A stretch of 64,000 nt of DNA from CAVTWS01 sp963732655 (lineage in GTDB: Bacteria > Actinomycetota > Acidimicrobiia > Acidimicrobiales > SHLQ01). The stretch is from contig CAVTAI010000013.1 in NCBI GenBank assembly GCA_963732655.1, forward strand, positions 62,001 through 126,000, written 5' to 3'. Shown piece by piece: positions 8,698 to 17,775 of the stretch (positions are counted from its first letter, which is position 1; each line of letters opens with the position of its first letter). The notes beneath the pieces are model-generated. The model was not told the origin of the DNA, ran no database searches, and saw only the letters and a list, made by a program, of their open reading frames with translations. The position numbers and the translations under genes are program-made.

Positions 8698-10475
8698 GAG
8701 CATTCCGGTGGCCGGCGGTACTCGCCATCCCGGCCGTGATGATCGCCGCGGCACGCTATGACGCGGACAACCGACCCGACGGGTCGACGACGATCGAGTC
8801 CGCCCTTCCCGCGTCGCTGGCCTCGGTGGTGCTCGATCGGCCGGTTTCGTGGTTCTGCGTCGCGGGTCGCGCCAGCGATGCGCACGAGGTGACCATCGTC
8901 AATGTCGGCACCGAGCCGGCCGTCGGCACCGTCACCGTCTTCGGCTCGGCGCCCGCCGATGGCTCGGCTCGGCCGGAACCGGTCACCGAAGCGTTGTCGG
9001 TGGAAGCGGGAGGGCGGCTGTCACTGCCGCTGGACCAGGTGCTCGCCGGCGCCGAGTGGCTGTCGGCCACAGTCGAGCTCGACGGAGGGCAGACGGTCGT
9101 CAACCACAGCGTGTCCGGCGTCAACGGCGGCGACAGCGAACCCTGTGCCGATCGAGGGTCGAGCACCTGGTACGAGCCGTGGGGGACCACCGTGCTCGGC
9201 GCCGAGCTGTCGCTCGTCCTGTTCAACCCCTTCCCCGAGGACGCGGTGGTCGACGTTTCGTTCGCGACGGAGAACGGGGTCCGGGAGCCGAGCGACTTCC
9301 AGAGCATCGTCGTGCCCGGACGGTCGGTGGTGCCGTTGGCGGTCGGGGGCACGGAGACGCCGGATGCGGAGGATCTCCTGGCCGACGGCCAGCTCGACGA
9401 GACCGATGTCGATCTGGGCGGCCCGATCACGGTGGCGGACCGGGTTTCCGCGGCCGTCGTCGTGCGCAGCGGACGGATCGTGGCCGAACGGATGCAGGAC
9501 CTCGATCCCCTCGAGTCCGACGGTCTCCAGGGTCTCGTCGTGGGCCTGCCGTCGCCGGCCACCGCGGAGGCGTGGGTGTTCCCGACCGGGCGACTCGACG
9601 AGGGCATCGCGTCCCGCCTGGTCGTGTTCAACCCGTCCGACGAACAGGCCGAGGTCGACGTCGAGGTCATCACCGACGACCCGTCGATCCCGGTCGAACC
9701 GTTCGAGCTGACCGTGCTGGCCCGGCAATCGGTGACGGTGGACCTCGACCAGGAGCCTCGCATGGCCGAGGTGTCGGGTTTCTCCCTGCTCGTCCGCTCC
9801 GTCAACTCCGTCCCGATGGTGGCCAGCCGGATCGACACCGTCACGGCGTCGATCCTGGAGGAGCAGCCGGTACCGACGACCACGACCACCGTGATTCCCG
9901 AGGAGTCGACCACGACGATCGCCGAGGAGGGTGTCGACGGCGTCGACGAGACGACCACCACCGCGCCCGGCGACGGCGACGAGACCACCGACGAGAGCGC
10001 GACCACCACGGTGGCGCCGACCACCACCGTGCCGCCGACGACGACCACGGCACCGTCGAACCCGGCGAGCCAACCAGGCGGCACAGCGTTCGAGATCGTG
10101 CCGGGGGTGGCGGTCAGCCGAGGGGTGTCGATGCTGGCCACCCGCCAGATCATCGTGCTCACCGGCGCGGCGTCTCAACAAGGGTCGACCTTGGCGCTGG
10201 TCAATCCCGACTTTGCCAGCCCGAACCCCGCCCAAGTGACCATCCGCGTCTTCGGTGACGGCGCCACCACTGACGCGCTGGCGGTCGAGGTGGGGCCGGG
10301 CCGTCGCGTCGTCGTCGATCTCGACGACTTGGGCATACGCGATCTCGTACTCGTGGTGGAGTCGACGACGGGTGTGGCGGCCGAGGTGGAACAGCTGCGG
10401 CTGGCGTCACGGCTGCTCGTGCCGTCCGTGCCAGCGATATCGGCCTTGGTCCCCATACCGGGCCCCAATTTCTAG
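8694..10475 (+). CDS. DUF5719 family secreted/membrane-anchored protein
   Basis: 593 residues from the ATG at 8694, which overlaps the glycosyltransferase stop as ATGA and has GAGGAGG just upstream; a longer reading from 8643 is unlikely. The N terminus (FRWPAVLAIPAVMIAAA) is a signal peptide or anchor. The body is a repetitive beta-rich extracytoplasmic region with several NVGTEPAV- or FNPSDEQA-like strands. About 90 residues of Thr/Glu/Pro-rich linker (TTTTVIPEESTTT...) precede a final beta domain. DUF5719 has no known activity, but its place directly after a large GT2 gene is conserved in actinobacteria and suggests a role in handling the surface polymer. Confidence 0.8.
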   Translation: MRAFRWPAVLAIPAVMIAAARYDADNRPDGSTTIESALPASLASVVLDRPVSWFCVAGRASDAHEVTIVNVGTEPAVGTVTVFGSAPADGSARPEPVTEALSVEAGGRLSLPLDQVLAGAEWLSATVELDGGQTVVNHSVSGVNGGDSEPCADRGSSTWYEPWGTTVLGAELSLVLFNPFPEDAVVDVSFATENGVREPSDFQSIVVPGRSVVPLAVGGTETPDAEDLLADGQLDETDVDLGGPITVADRVSAAVVVRSGRIVAERMQDLDPLESDGLQGLVVGLPSPATAEAWVFPTGRLDEGIASRLVVFNPSDEQAEVDVEVITDDPSIPVEPFELTVLARQSVTVDLDQEPRMAEVSGFSLLVRSVNSVPMVASRIDTVTASILEEQPVPTTTTTVIPEESTTTIAEEGVDGVDETTTTAPGDGDETTDESATTTVAPTTTVPPTTTTAPSNPASQPGGTAFEIVPGVAVSRGVSMLATRQIIVLTGAASQQGSTLALVNPDFASPNPAQVTIRVFGDGATTDALAVEVGPGRRVVVDLDDLGIRDLVLVVESTTGVAAEVEQLRLASRLLVPSVPAISALVPIPGPNF

Positions 10476-10479
10476 TCGC

Positions 10480-10587
10480 CTTCACTCGGTCGCTTCGCTC
10501 CCTCCGTTCAGGCGAGTTTGTTCGTGCCGGCTTCGCCGGCGCTCGTCTTGGCTTCGCTGGGATGGCGGAGCCGCACCGGCGCAGGGG
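10480..10587. repeat. diverged copy of the intergenic inverted-repeat element
   Basis: About 108 bp resembling the two 120-bp units at 23798-24029. It shares the order CTCGGTCGCTTCGCTC-like stem, GGCGAGTTTG, GTGCCGGCTTCGCCGGCGCTC and GGCGGAGCCGCACCGGCGCAGGG. It lies between the convergent DUF5719 and thioredoxin-like genes, so it may work as a bidirectional terminator. Confidence 0.65.
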
Positions 10588-10600
10588 ATCGGGCGGGCAC

Positions 10601-11014
10601 TCAGATGTTGGTGAGGTCGGCCAGGGCGCTCCTGAGAGCGCCGGGGACGAGGGGGCCGAGGAAGGAACGGCGGACGGCGCCGTGGCGGTCGACGATGATG
10701 GTGAGCGGGACCGTATCGATGCCGTAGCGCTGGTGGATGGCGCGGTCGACAGTGGCTTCGGCTTCGGCGACCGCGATGTCGGCCGCCGCGGACGTTTGGA
10801 CTTCGGTCCAGGTCGACGCGCATGTCCGGCAGGTGGCGGACGTGAAAGCGACGACGAGCCACGGACTGCCGGGTGAGGTGAAGTCGGCCCGGTCGATGTG
10901 AGTGGGTACGACTCCACCGGTGCGGACCGGCGAGGCCGACGGTCGGCGTCTCCCGGCTGCGGCCAGGGCCACAGCTACGACCACGACGACCGCGACGACG
11001 ATCAACCGTTCCAC
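10601..11014 (-). CDS. membrane-anchored thioredoxin-like protein
   Basis: 137 residues with a GTG start at 11014, 11 nt after the ftsH stop. One N-terminal hydrophobic helix (LIVVAVVVVVAVALAAA) is followed by a short thioredoxin fold: WLVVAFTSATCRTC holds the redox C-x-x-C, and IDTVPLTIIVDRHG holds the cis-proline region. Probably faces outside and reduces or shuffles disulfides. The co-directional position just after ftsH suggests a shared transcript. Partner proteins are unknown. Confidence 0.75.
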   Translation of the reverse strand: MERLIVVAVVVVVAVALAAAGRRRPSASPVRTGGVVPTHIDRADFTSPGSPWLVVAFTSATCRTCASTWTEVQTSAAADIAVAEAEATVDRAIHQRYGIDTVPLTIIVDRHGAVRRSFLGPLVPGALRSALADLTNI

Positions 11015-11025
11015 GGCACGATGAA

Positions 11026-13023
11026 TCAGCGGTCGGGCGGGGCCGGGATCGGCCCGGGCACGGTGACCGTGACGGCGGCCGGGCCCGGGGCCGTGACGGG
11101 GGCCGGGGGGTGGTCGGCCCCGTTCGAGCTGGTGCCGCCCGCCACCATCTGGGTGGAGAGGCCGAGGTCGAGCAGGCGCTTGACCTCGAGACCGTCGATC
11201 GTCTCGTGCTCCAGCAAGGCACGGGCTACGAGGTCGAGGCCGTGCCGATGATCGGTCAGCACCGACCGGCAGCGGTCCTCCTGGTCACGCAGGATGCGCT
11301 CGACCTCTTGGTCGATCACGCGGGCCGTGTCGTCGCTGTAATCGCGGCTGTGCATCAGATCGTCGCCGAGAAAGACCTGATTCTGCGAGCCCCAGGCCAT
11401 GGGTCCGATACGTTCACTCATGCCCCACTCGCGGACCATCTTGCGGGCCAGCTCGGTGGCGCCGACGAGGTCGTTGTTGGCGCCGGTCGAGACCATGCCG
11501 AACACCAATTCCTCGGCGATGCGACCCCCCATGCGAACGACGAGCGAATCCTCGATGTAGTCCTGGCGGTAGATGTGCTTCTCCTCCAGGGGGAGCTGCA
11601 TGGTGACGCCGAGGGCCATCCCGCTCGGGATGATGGTGACCTTGTGCAGGGGGTCGGCGGTGGGGAGGACGACGGCGCACACGGCGTGACCCGCCTCGTG
11701 GTACGCCACCGCCTCCTTCTCACGATCGGAGAGCGCGAGCGATTCGCGTTTCTGGCCCATGATCACGCGGTCGCGTGCTGCGTCGATGTGGCGCATGTGG
11801 ATGGTGTCGGCGCCTTCACGTACGGCGAACAGCGCCGCCTCGTTGATGAGGTTGGCGAGGTCGGCGCCGCTCATCCCGGGCGTGCCGCGGGCCAAGACGT
11901 TGAGGTCGAGATCGGGGGCGACCCGCTTGCCCTTCATGTGGACCTTGAGGATCTCCACCCGATCGCTCAGCTCCGGAAGGGGGACGACGACCTGGCGGTC
12001 GAACCGGCCGGGGCGCAGGAGGGCGGGATCGAGGATGTCGGGACGGTTGGTGGCCGCCATCATGACGATGCCCTCGGTGGCTTCGAAGCCGTCCATCTCC
12101 GAGAGCATCTGGTTGAGGGTCTGCTCGCGTTCGTCGTGGCCGCCGCCCAGGCCGGCGCCGCGTTTGCGGCCGATGGAATCGATCTCGTCGATGAAGATAA
12201 TCGCCCGGCCGAGCTTGCGGGCGGAGTCGAACAGGTCGCGGACGCGGCTGGCGCCCACGCCGACGAACATCTCCATGAAGTCCGACCCGGTGACCGACAG
12301 GAACGGGACCCCCGCCTCGCCGGCGACGGCGCGGGCGATCAGGGTCTTCCCGGTGCCCGGCGGGCCGACGAGCAGGATGCCCTTGGGGATACGAGCGCCG
12401 ATCTCGGCGAACCGAGCTGGGGTCTTCAAGAAGTCGACGACCTCGGTGATCTCCTGCTTGACGCCCTGATACCCGGCGACATCGGCGAAGGTCGTGCCGG
12501 GACGTTCGGTGACGTACGCCTTGGCTCGCGACCGGCCGATCGACATGATGCCGCTCATCTGGCCCTGCGCTCGGCGTTGCATCCAGACGAAGAAGCCGAT
12601 GAACAGCAGCACGGGCAGGAAGAGCGGCAGGATCGAGGCCCAGAAGCTCGACTGCGGCGTGTCCCACACGACCTTGTCGACGTTGTCCTGGAGGAAATCG
12701 ACCTGGCCTTCCGGGAGGACGAGCGGGCCGGTGGTCACGAACTTGTCGCCGTTGATCAACTCGCCGGTGATGCGTCCGGTGTCGTTGTCGACCTTGATCT
12801 CCTCGATCTCGCCGTCCTCCACGAGCGCCACGAACGTGGTGTACGGGAGGTCCTCTCGGTCCTCACCGGGAACAAGGCTGGGCAGGAGGAACATGCCCGC
12901 CACGAGGGCGAGCAGCAACCAGAGGGTCCACCGAGGCAACCCACCGCTCTCGCGAGACAGGCGCGACGGCCGGGACCCACGGTTCCCAGGCGGTGGGGGA
13001 GGCGGAGGCGGCGGCGGCGACAT
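11026..13023 (-). CDS. ftsH: ATP-dependent zinc metalloprotease FtsH
   Basis: Membrane AAA+ protease that degrades misassembled membrane proteins and regulators. 665 residues. Residues 3-12 are a run of ten prolines. Transmembrane helices lie near residues 31-50 and 129-147 with an extracytoplasmic domain between. Walker A is GPPGTGKT (220-227), Walker B IIFIDE (275-280), the SRH includes TNRPD...RPGRFDR (325-343), and the zinc site is HEAGH (442-446). The ATG at 13023 sits 6 nt after TACCAT, so leaderless expression is likely; longer readings upstream translate tandem repeats and are rejected. The divergent DUF3499 gene starts 129 nt away. Confidence 0.97.
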   Translation of the reverse strand: MSPPPPPPPPPPGNRGSRPSRLSRESGGLPRWTLWLLLALVAGMFLLPSLVPGEDREDLPYTTFVALVEDGEIEEIKVDNDTGRITGELINGDKFVTTGPLVLPEGQVDFLQDNVDKVVWDTPQSSFWASILPLFLPVLLFIGFFVWMQRRAQGQMSGIMSIGRSRAKAYVTERPGTTFADVAGYQGVKQEITEVVDFLKTPARFAEIGARIPKGILLVGPPGTGKTLIARAVAGEAGVPFLSVTGSDFMEMFVGVGASRVRDLFDSARKLGRAIIFIDEIDSIGRKRGAGLGGGHDEREQTLNQMLSEMDGFEATEGIVMMAATNRPDILDPALLRPGRFDRQVVVPLPELSDRVEILKVHMKGKRVAPDLDLNVLARGTPGMSGADLANLINEAALFAVREGADTIHMRHIDAARDRVIMGQKRESLALSDREKEAVAYHEAGHAVCAVVLPTADPLHKVTIIPSGMALGVTMQLPLEEKHIYRQDYIEDSLVVRMGGRIAEELVFGMVSTGANNDLVGATELARKMVREWGMSERIGPMAWGSQNQVFLGDDLMHSRDYSDDTARVIDQEVERILRDQEDRCRSVLTDHRHGLDLVARALLEHETIDGLEVKRLLDLGLSTQMVAGGTSSNGADHPPAPVTAPGPAAVTVTVPGPIPAPPDR

Positions 13024-13029
13024 GTCTCC

Positions 13030-13035
13030 ATGGTA
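13030..13035 (-). promoter_or_regulatory. putative -10 (TACCAT) of ftsH
   Basis: TANNNT hexamer on the minus strand, 6 nt before the ftsH ATG. Confidence 0.35.
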
Positions 13036-13063
13036 GGGGGACGGACCGTCGCGCGGCTCTCGC

Positions 13064-13132
13064 CATCCGCGCCGTCGGCGCTGTGACATCCGCGCCGTCG
13101 GCGCTGTGACATCCGCGCCGTCGGCGCTGTGG
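13064..13132. repeat. 23-bp tandem repeat, three copies
   Basis: CATCCGCGCCGTCGGCGCTG-type unit of 23 bp at 13064-13086, 13087-13109 and 13110-13132 (the last base differs). Each copy has a GCGCCGTCGGCGC inner palindrome, so each could fold into a small hairpin. It lies in the divergent promoter interval of ftsH and the DUF3499 gene. There is no spacer between copies, so it is not CRISPR. Confidence 0.9.
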
Positions 13133-13137
13133 CCCAG

Positions 13138-13143
13138 TACGGT
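13138..13143 (+). promoter_or_regulatory. putative -10 (TACGGT) of the DUF3499 gene
   Basis: TANNNT hexamer 8 nt before the ATG at 13152, directly after the 23-bp repeats. Indicates leaderless expression. Confidence 0.4.
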
Positions 13144-13151
13144 GGGCCGCC

Positions 13152-13373
13152 ATGACGCGCAGGTGTGCCCGCCCGGGTTGTACAGCTGTGGCTGCGGCCA
13201 CCTTGTCCTACGACTATGCCGCGCGTGTCGTGTGGATCGAGCCCCTGCACGCCGAGGGTCATCCGGCCACCCACGATCTGTGCCTGCGGCATGCCGATCG
13301 CCTGGGCGTGCCGGTGGGGTGGACGCGCCGAGACCTTCGGCTCGAACGTGCCCCCTTCGCCCAGGCCGGCTGA
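13152..13373 (+). CDS. DUF3499 family small metal-binding protein
   Basis: 73 residues: RRCARPGC near the N terminus and DLCLRH near residue 47 give four likely zinc ligands (C-x4-C and C-x2-H). The segment ATLSYDYAARVVWIEPL matches the DUF3499 family, which in actinobacteria sits between the surface glycosyltransferase/DUF5719 genes and manB, as here. The end of the gene runs into a 27-bp tandem repeat that contains its stop codon. Function unknown. A leaderless promoter is likely. Confidence 0.75.
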   Translation: MTRRCARPGCTAVAAATLSYDYAARVVWIEPLHAEGHPATHDLCLRHADRLGVPVGWTRRDLRLERAPFAQAG

Positions 13374-14262
13374 CGAGCCGGGGGCAGCGCGGCCGGCTGA
13401 CGAGCCGGGGGCAGCGCGGCCGGCTGACGAGCCGGGGCCAGCGCGGCCGGCTGATCGCCCCGCGATCGTCGGGTCGGGCCCGGCTCCGCAACGCCCGGAT
13501 CAGGGACGCCTGGCTCAGGGACGCTGGTATGCCCTCGCCGGGTGGCTGACGGGCGCGCTCCTCGCCTCGTTCGTCGGGGCCGCGGTGATCGCGGCGGCCG
13601 GGTGGGACCCGGACGTGAAGCATCGACTCGGCTCGGCCGCCGGGCACGTCGCCGGACGCGCTGCCGCTGGCGAGCACCTGTCGTTCGACGATGTGCCCAT
13701 GTGGGCGGTGGGCGTGCTGCAGATCCCGCTGTGGGTCGGGTTGGCCGGGGCCCCGCTGGTGTTCCGACGGCGCGCCCCGGAGCTCGACACGGCGATGGGG
13801 TTGAAGGTGCGCTGGTCGGATTGGCCGGCGGGCATCGTGGTGGGCGTTGTCATGCAGGTGATCGCCGTGCCGGCGCTGTATGCCCCCCTGTTCTGGCTGA
13901 TCCCTGATCTCGATTCCTCCGATGTCGCCGGCCCGGCCCAGGATCTGGTCGCCCGGGCCAACGGGCTCGGGATCGCGGTGTTGGCGTTGGTCGTGGTGAT
14001 CGGGGCGCCGGTCGTGGAGGAGCTGTTCTATCGAGGCCTTCTGCTGCGCTCACTCGAGGCGACGATGCGACCCGTGGCGGCGCTGGGGGTCACCTCGATC
14101 ATGTTCGCCGTTTCGCATTTCCAGCTGATCCAGTTGCCCGCTCTGGTGCTGATCGGCGTGGTGTTGGGTCTCGTCGCCCAACGCACCGGTCGCCTCGCCC
14201 CGGCCATCGCCACCCATTTGGGCTTCAATCTCACGACGGTCGTCACGCTGCTCGCTGGGTGA
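13348..14262 (+). CDS. CPBP family intramembrane metalloprotease
   Basis: CAAX-protease/bacteriocin-processing type membrane protein, 304 residues if the GTG at 13348 is used. The three catalytic motifs are present: EELFYRG, FAVSHF and HLGFN, within 6-8 hydrophobic segments. The N-terminal 45 residues are a hydrophilic tail made by a 27-bp tandem repeat (PADEPGAAR three times). That start overlaps the end of the DUF3499 gene by 26 nt in another frame; an ATG at 13291 in the same frame is an alternative. Substrate unknown. Confidence 0.78.
   Translation: MPPSPRPADEPGAARPADEPGAARPADEPGPARPADRPAIVGSGPAPQRPDQGRLAQGRWYALAGWLTGALLASFVGAAVIAAAGWDPDVKHRLGSAAGHVAGRAAAGEHLSFDDVPMWAVGVLQIPLWVGLAGAPLVFRRRAPELDTAMGLKVRWSDWPAGIVVGVVMQVIAVPALYAPLFWLIPDLDSSDVAGPAQDLVARANGLGIAVLALVVVIGAPVVEELFYRGLLLRSLEATMRPVAALGVTSIMFAVSHFQLIQLPALVLIGVVLGLVAQRTGRLAPAIATHLGFNLTTVVTLLAG
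13364..13459. repeat. 27-bp tandem repeat spanning a stop codon
   Basis: Unit GGCCGGCTGACGAGCCGGGG plus seven bases, at 13364-13390, 13391-13417 and 13418-13444 (one mismatch), plus a half copy. The first copy holds the TGA of the DUF3499 gene. In the overlapping frame the array encodes PADEPGAAR repeats at the start of the CPBP protein. Confidence 0.9.
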
Positions 14263-14410
14263 CCACGCCCACCGCGGAGAGAGATACTGGTGGAGACGAA
14301 TGTCGACCGTCCGCGACTGACTCGAGGCGCCTTGGGCAAGAACTCCCAACGCTCGGCGGATGTCGCTGAGTCGAACGACCCAACTCAGGTAGTCCCGATG
14401 AACGCAATAC

Positions 14411-14416
14411 TACCCT
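14411..14416 (+). promoter_or_regulatory. putative -10 (TACCCT) of the zinc-ribbon gene
   Basis: TANNNT 7 nt before the GTG at 14424. This spacing is the reason for choosing that start over the ATG at 14499. Confidence 0.4.
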
Positions 14417-14423
14417 TGAGTAG

Positions 14424-14729
14424 GTGAGGGGCCGAACGAACTATCCAGATGGCCCCGGTATCGCGACGAGAACTCGCAACGTGGGTCAAACAAGCGGCAT
14501 GGTGGAACACGACGTGGCGGAACAGGTGCCTTCGGCATTGCGTTGCCCGGAGTGCGGGCGGCGCATGGTCATCTTGACCTTTGGCGCCGGGCTGGGACAC
14601 GAACTTCGATCGTGCGGATCCTGCGACGTCCGGGAATGGGTCCGCGACGGCGAGCGCCTCGGACGCCACGCCGTGCTGGCGGATGTGTACGCCGTGCGGG
14701 ACTTGTTGCCCGGTCGGCGTTTCCGCTGA
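14424..14729 (+). CDS. small zinc-ribbon protein, unknown function
   Basis: 101 residues from GTG 14424 (75 if ATG 14499 is used). The C-terminal half holds a plain zinc ribbon: LRCPECGRRMV and LRSCGSCDVREWV give two C-x2-C knuckles about 18 residues apart. The first 25 residues are featureless, so the shorter form cannot be excluded. It stands alone between the CPBP gene and a large membrane protein on the same strand. I do not recognise a named family; a nucleic-acid-binding or protein-binding adaptor is possible. Confidence 0.6.
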   Translation: MRGRTNYPDGPGIATRTRNVGQTSGMVEHDVAEQVPSALRCPECGRRMVILTFGAGLGHELRSCGSCDVREWVRDGERLGRHAVLADVYAVRDLLPGRRFR

Positions 14730-14830
14730 GGTTGCCGTCCGCCTCACGTTGGCGCCGCACCGGCCGATCGGGTCGGTAGTGTCGCCGTGACCTCATCGAG
14801 GTCCCGGCACCTGCCACCATGTGAGCCTTC

Positions 14831-17740
14831 ATGGATTCGACCACTCAGGCCTCCGATGGGGGCACGCTCGCCCCACCACGCCCCGGGATCGACCACGTCG
14901 GTCGTGGCGATCTTGGCTTGCCCGGCGCGGACCCCGGGCTGGTCGGCGAGAGCCCGGGCCCCCACCACCACCACGACCGCGACCCGAGCGCGCCGCCGAG
15001 TGGACTGTCCCGCCTCTTCACGTGGCTGGGCACCCGTTCACCGCAGGAATGGGTCACGTTCGTCGTCGTGGCGTTCGCCACCTACTTCGTCTTCCATCAG
15101 CTGAACCCCGACGGGCTCATCTTCGAGGACAACGTCCCGACCGGAGGCGACATGGGCGCCCACGTGTGGGGTCCGGCGTTCCTACGTGACGAGCTGCTTC
15201 CCCATGGGCAGCTTTCGGGCTGGACCACCGACTGGTACGCCGGGTTCCCCGCCTACCAGTTCTACTTCGTGGTCCCGGCGTTGATGATCGTCGCCCTCAA
15301 CGTCGGGCTCGATCCGGTGCCGGCGGCGTTGAGCGTCCTGTCCGCGGCGGCGGCAGTGTGGCTCTCCTATCGGCAACCGCGGCTGGCCGGGATGCGGCCC
15401 TGGATCGTCGCCGCGGCCGTGCTCATCGTCGTGCTGTCGGTCGGGATGCCCTACGGCGTGGCCTTCAAACTCGTGGCCGTGAGTGGCGTCGTCGCTCTTC
15501 CCTTCTCGGCCTATCTCCTCGGTCGGTTCAGTGGGCTGGCCTTCCCCGGCCCTCAGGTTCTGGCCCTCGGGAGCCTGTTCTTCGTCTTCGACCGCTCGTT
15601 CAACATCTACGGTGGGAACGCGGCGTCGACCCTCGCCGGGGAGTTCTCCTTTGCCATCAGCCTCGCGTTCGCCCTGCTGTTCCTCGCCTTTCTCATCCGG
15701 GGACTCGAGACGGGCAAGGGAAGCGGCTGGGCGGCGCTGTTTCTCGGACTCACCGCCCTGTGCCATGTGATCCCGCTGGTCTTCGCAGGCGGAGCCACGC
15801 TGGTGATCATCGCCATCAGGATGAGCGTGCGGCGCCTGATGTACCTGGGGGTCGTTGGTACCGTCGGCGCGCTCCTGAGCGCGTTCTGGGTGCTGCCGTT
15901 CTTCGGGCGCCACGCCTACCTCAACAACATGGGGTGGGAGAAGATCGAGACGTACCAGGACTATCTGGTCACCCGGAGCAACCTGAATCCCGACTTCCTC
16001 CGCGACTATCCGCCCCTCGAGCTCGTGCTGGCCATGGCCGTCGCCGGGTTCGTCGTGTCGGTGGTTCGCCGCCACCGCATCGGCATCCTGCTCGGCATCT
16101 GGGCGGCCGGGCTGGCCGGGTCCTTCGTGCTGCTGCCCGAGGGTCGGCTCTGGAACGCCCGGGTGCTGCCCTTCTACTACCTCTGTCTGTACCTCCTGGC
16201 CGCCGTGCTGGTGTCGGAGATCTGCCGATTGGTGGCGTGGGCGTTCCGGGATTCCGGTCCCCGTCACGATCCCGATGCCATCCGTCGCTGGTCCGTCGCC
16301 TTCTCCCCGATCGGGATCCTGCTGCTGGTGTGGGTGGTCGTCGGCCTCCCGATGGGCGCCGTTCCCGGCAGCTCGCCCGCCGAGGGCGGGGGGCGGACGT
16401 GGATGGGCATCGACGTCGATACCAGTTTCGTGCCGGGCTGGGCCCGCTGGAACTTCAGTGGCATCGAGGGCAAGGTCAACCCTGACCAGTACCCCGAGTT
16501 CTACGACCTGGTCCAGACCATGGACAGCGTGGGTGCCGAATACGGCTGCGGGCAGTCGTTGTGGGAGTTCGCTCCCGAGCTCAGCCGGTACGGCAGCACG
16601 ATGGTGCCGATGCTGCTGCCTCACTTCACCGACGGGTGTGTGGGCAGCATGGAGGGCCTCTACTTCGAGGCGTCGGCCACGGTTCCGTATCACTTCTTGA
16701 TGCAGGCGGAACTGTCCGGGCCGTCGGTCGACCCCGAGGGGGACGGCACGTTCGTCGGAGGCCCGTCCCGGCCCATGCGCGGGCTGCCCTATGGGGCCTT
16801 CGACATCGACCTCGGCGTCGACCACCTCCAGATGCTCGGTGTCCGGTACTACCTGGCCTTCTCCGAGACGGCCGTCGCCGCCGCATCGACGCACCCCGAC
16901 CTCACCGAGATCGCGTCCAGCGGCCCGTGGCACGTGTACGAGGTCGCAGGCAGCGAGATCGTCGCTCCCCTGGCCAACGAACCAGCGGTGCTGACCGGGG
17001 TCCACGACCATCAAGCGGAATGGCTCGATGTCGCGGTGCCGTGGTTCCTCGATCGTGAGGAATGGCCGGTGATGTTGACCCAAGGCGGGCCGGCGAGCTG
17101 GCAACGGGTCGGCGTGGCGAACGAGGGCGCCGACGATGTGCTCGACAGCGAGGTCGTCGGCGCGGAAGCTCGGCCGCTCGACCCGGTCGTCGTGTCGGAC
17201 ATCGTGTACGACCAGGACGAGATCTCTTTCCGGGTCGATCAGGTCGGTGTCCCGGTGCTGGTGCGGATGTCGTACTTCCCCAACTGGGAGGTCGACGGCG
17301 CCAACGGTCCGTGGCGGGTGGCCCCGAACCTCATGGTCGTGGTGCCGACGCGCAACGACGTGCACCTGTCCTACGGTCGCACCGGGCTCGAGTTCCTGAG
17401 CTACGGGCTCACCTTTGTTGGTCTGGTCGGCCTCGTCGTGTTGTTCCGCCGGGCCAAGTTCGATGTCGACGACCGAGGGCTGGACCTCGTCGGGGCCCTC
17501 GATTCCGCGACACGCGCCCTGCGCCAGAACTGGGGCTTCGACGAGCGGGCCGAGCCGACCGATGCGGCGATGGATGCGGCGGTGGCGAGTCCGCCGAGCG
17601 AGTCGTCGACCGCCCCGGGGACAGCTGACGCCTCGGGGACAGCTGACGAGTGGGGGGACTGGGACGAATGGGCCCAGACCGAGCCTCCCGTCGAGCGTCC
17701 GGCCCCTGGTCCTCACGACGCCCCCGACCCGCGCACCTGA
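14831..17740 (+). CDS. large multi-pass membrane protein, PTPS-related/GT-C-like
   Basis: 969 residues. After a His-rich cytoplasmic tail (HHHH near residue 48) the protein enters the first membrane helix near residue 75. The signature GGDMGAHVWGPAFLRDELLP and GFPAYQFYFVVPAL matches the membrane family named after a 6-pyruvoyl-tetrahydropterin-synthase-related domain. These proteins look like GT-C lipid-sugar glycosyltransferases with an acidic residue in the first outer loop (GGD). About ten further helices are followed by a long extracytoplasmic domain, one last helix near residue 860, and an acidic Ser/Thr/Trp-rich tail with an 18-bp duplication. Likely uses a polyprenyl-phosphate sugar supplied by the next gene. 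Start at the only well-placed ATG. Confidence 0.72.
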   Translation: MDSTTQASDGGTLAPPRPGIDHVGRGDLGLPGADPGLVGESPGPHHHHDRDPSAPPSGLSRLFTWLGTRSPQEWVTFVVVAFATYFVFHQLNPDGLIFEDNVPTGGDMGAHVWGPAFLRDELLPHGQLSGWTTDWYAGFPAYQFYFVVPALMIVALNVGLDPVPAALSVLSAAAAVWLSYRQPRLAGMRPWIVAAAVLIVVLSVGMPYGVAFKLVAVSGVVALPFSAYLLGRFSGLAFPGPQVLALGSLFFVFDRSFNIYGGNAASTLAGEFSFAISLAFALLFLAFLIRGLETGKGSGWAALFLGLTALCHVIPLVFAGGATLVIIAIRMSVRRLMYLGVVGTVGALLSAFWVLPFFGRHAYLNNMGWEKIETYQDYLVTRSNLNPDFLRDYPPLELVLAMAVAGFVVSVVRRHRIGILLGIWAAGLAGSFVLLPEGRLWNARVLPFYYLCLYLLAAVLVSEICRLVAWAFRDSGPRHDPDAIRRWSVAFSPIGILLLVWVVVGLPMGAVPGSSPAEGGGRTWMGIDVDTSFVPGWARWNFSGIEGKVNPDQYPEFYDLVQTMDSVGAEYGCGQSLWEFAPELSRYGSTMVPMLLPHFTDGCVGSMEGLYFEASATVPYHFLMQAELSGPSVDPEGDGTFVGGPSRPMRGLPYGAFDIDLGVDHLQMLGVRYYLAFSETAVAAASTHPDLTEIASSGPWHVYEVAGSEIVAPLANEPAVLTGVHDHQAEWLDVAVPWFLDREEWPVMLTQGGPASWQRVGVANEGADDVLDSEVVGAEARPLDPVVVSDIVYDQDEISFRVDQVGVPVLVRMSYFPNWEVDGANGPWRVAPNLMVVVPTRNDVHLSYGRTGLEFLSYGLTFVGLVGLVVLFRRAKFDVDDRGLDLVGALDSATRALRQNWGFDERAEPTDAAMDAAVASPPSESSTAPGTADASGTADEWGDWDEWAQTEPPVERPAPGPHDAPDPRT
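17616..17651. repeat. 18-bp direct duplication near the gene end
   Basis: CGGGGACAGCTGACG at 17616-17630 and again at 17634-17648, in frame, coding SGTAD-like residues in the C-terminal tail of the membrane protein. Confidence 0.7.
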
Positions 17741-17775
17741 ACCCGCCTCGATGAGGGCCGGCGAGAGGTGAACTC

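Noticed and set aside
13064..13132. CRISPR-like array
   Set aside because: Copies are directly joined without spacers, and no cas genes are present. The same holds for the arrays at 4711, 13364 and 45503.
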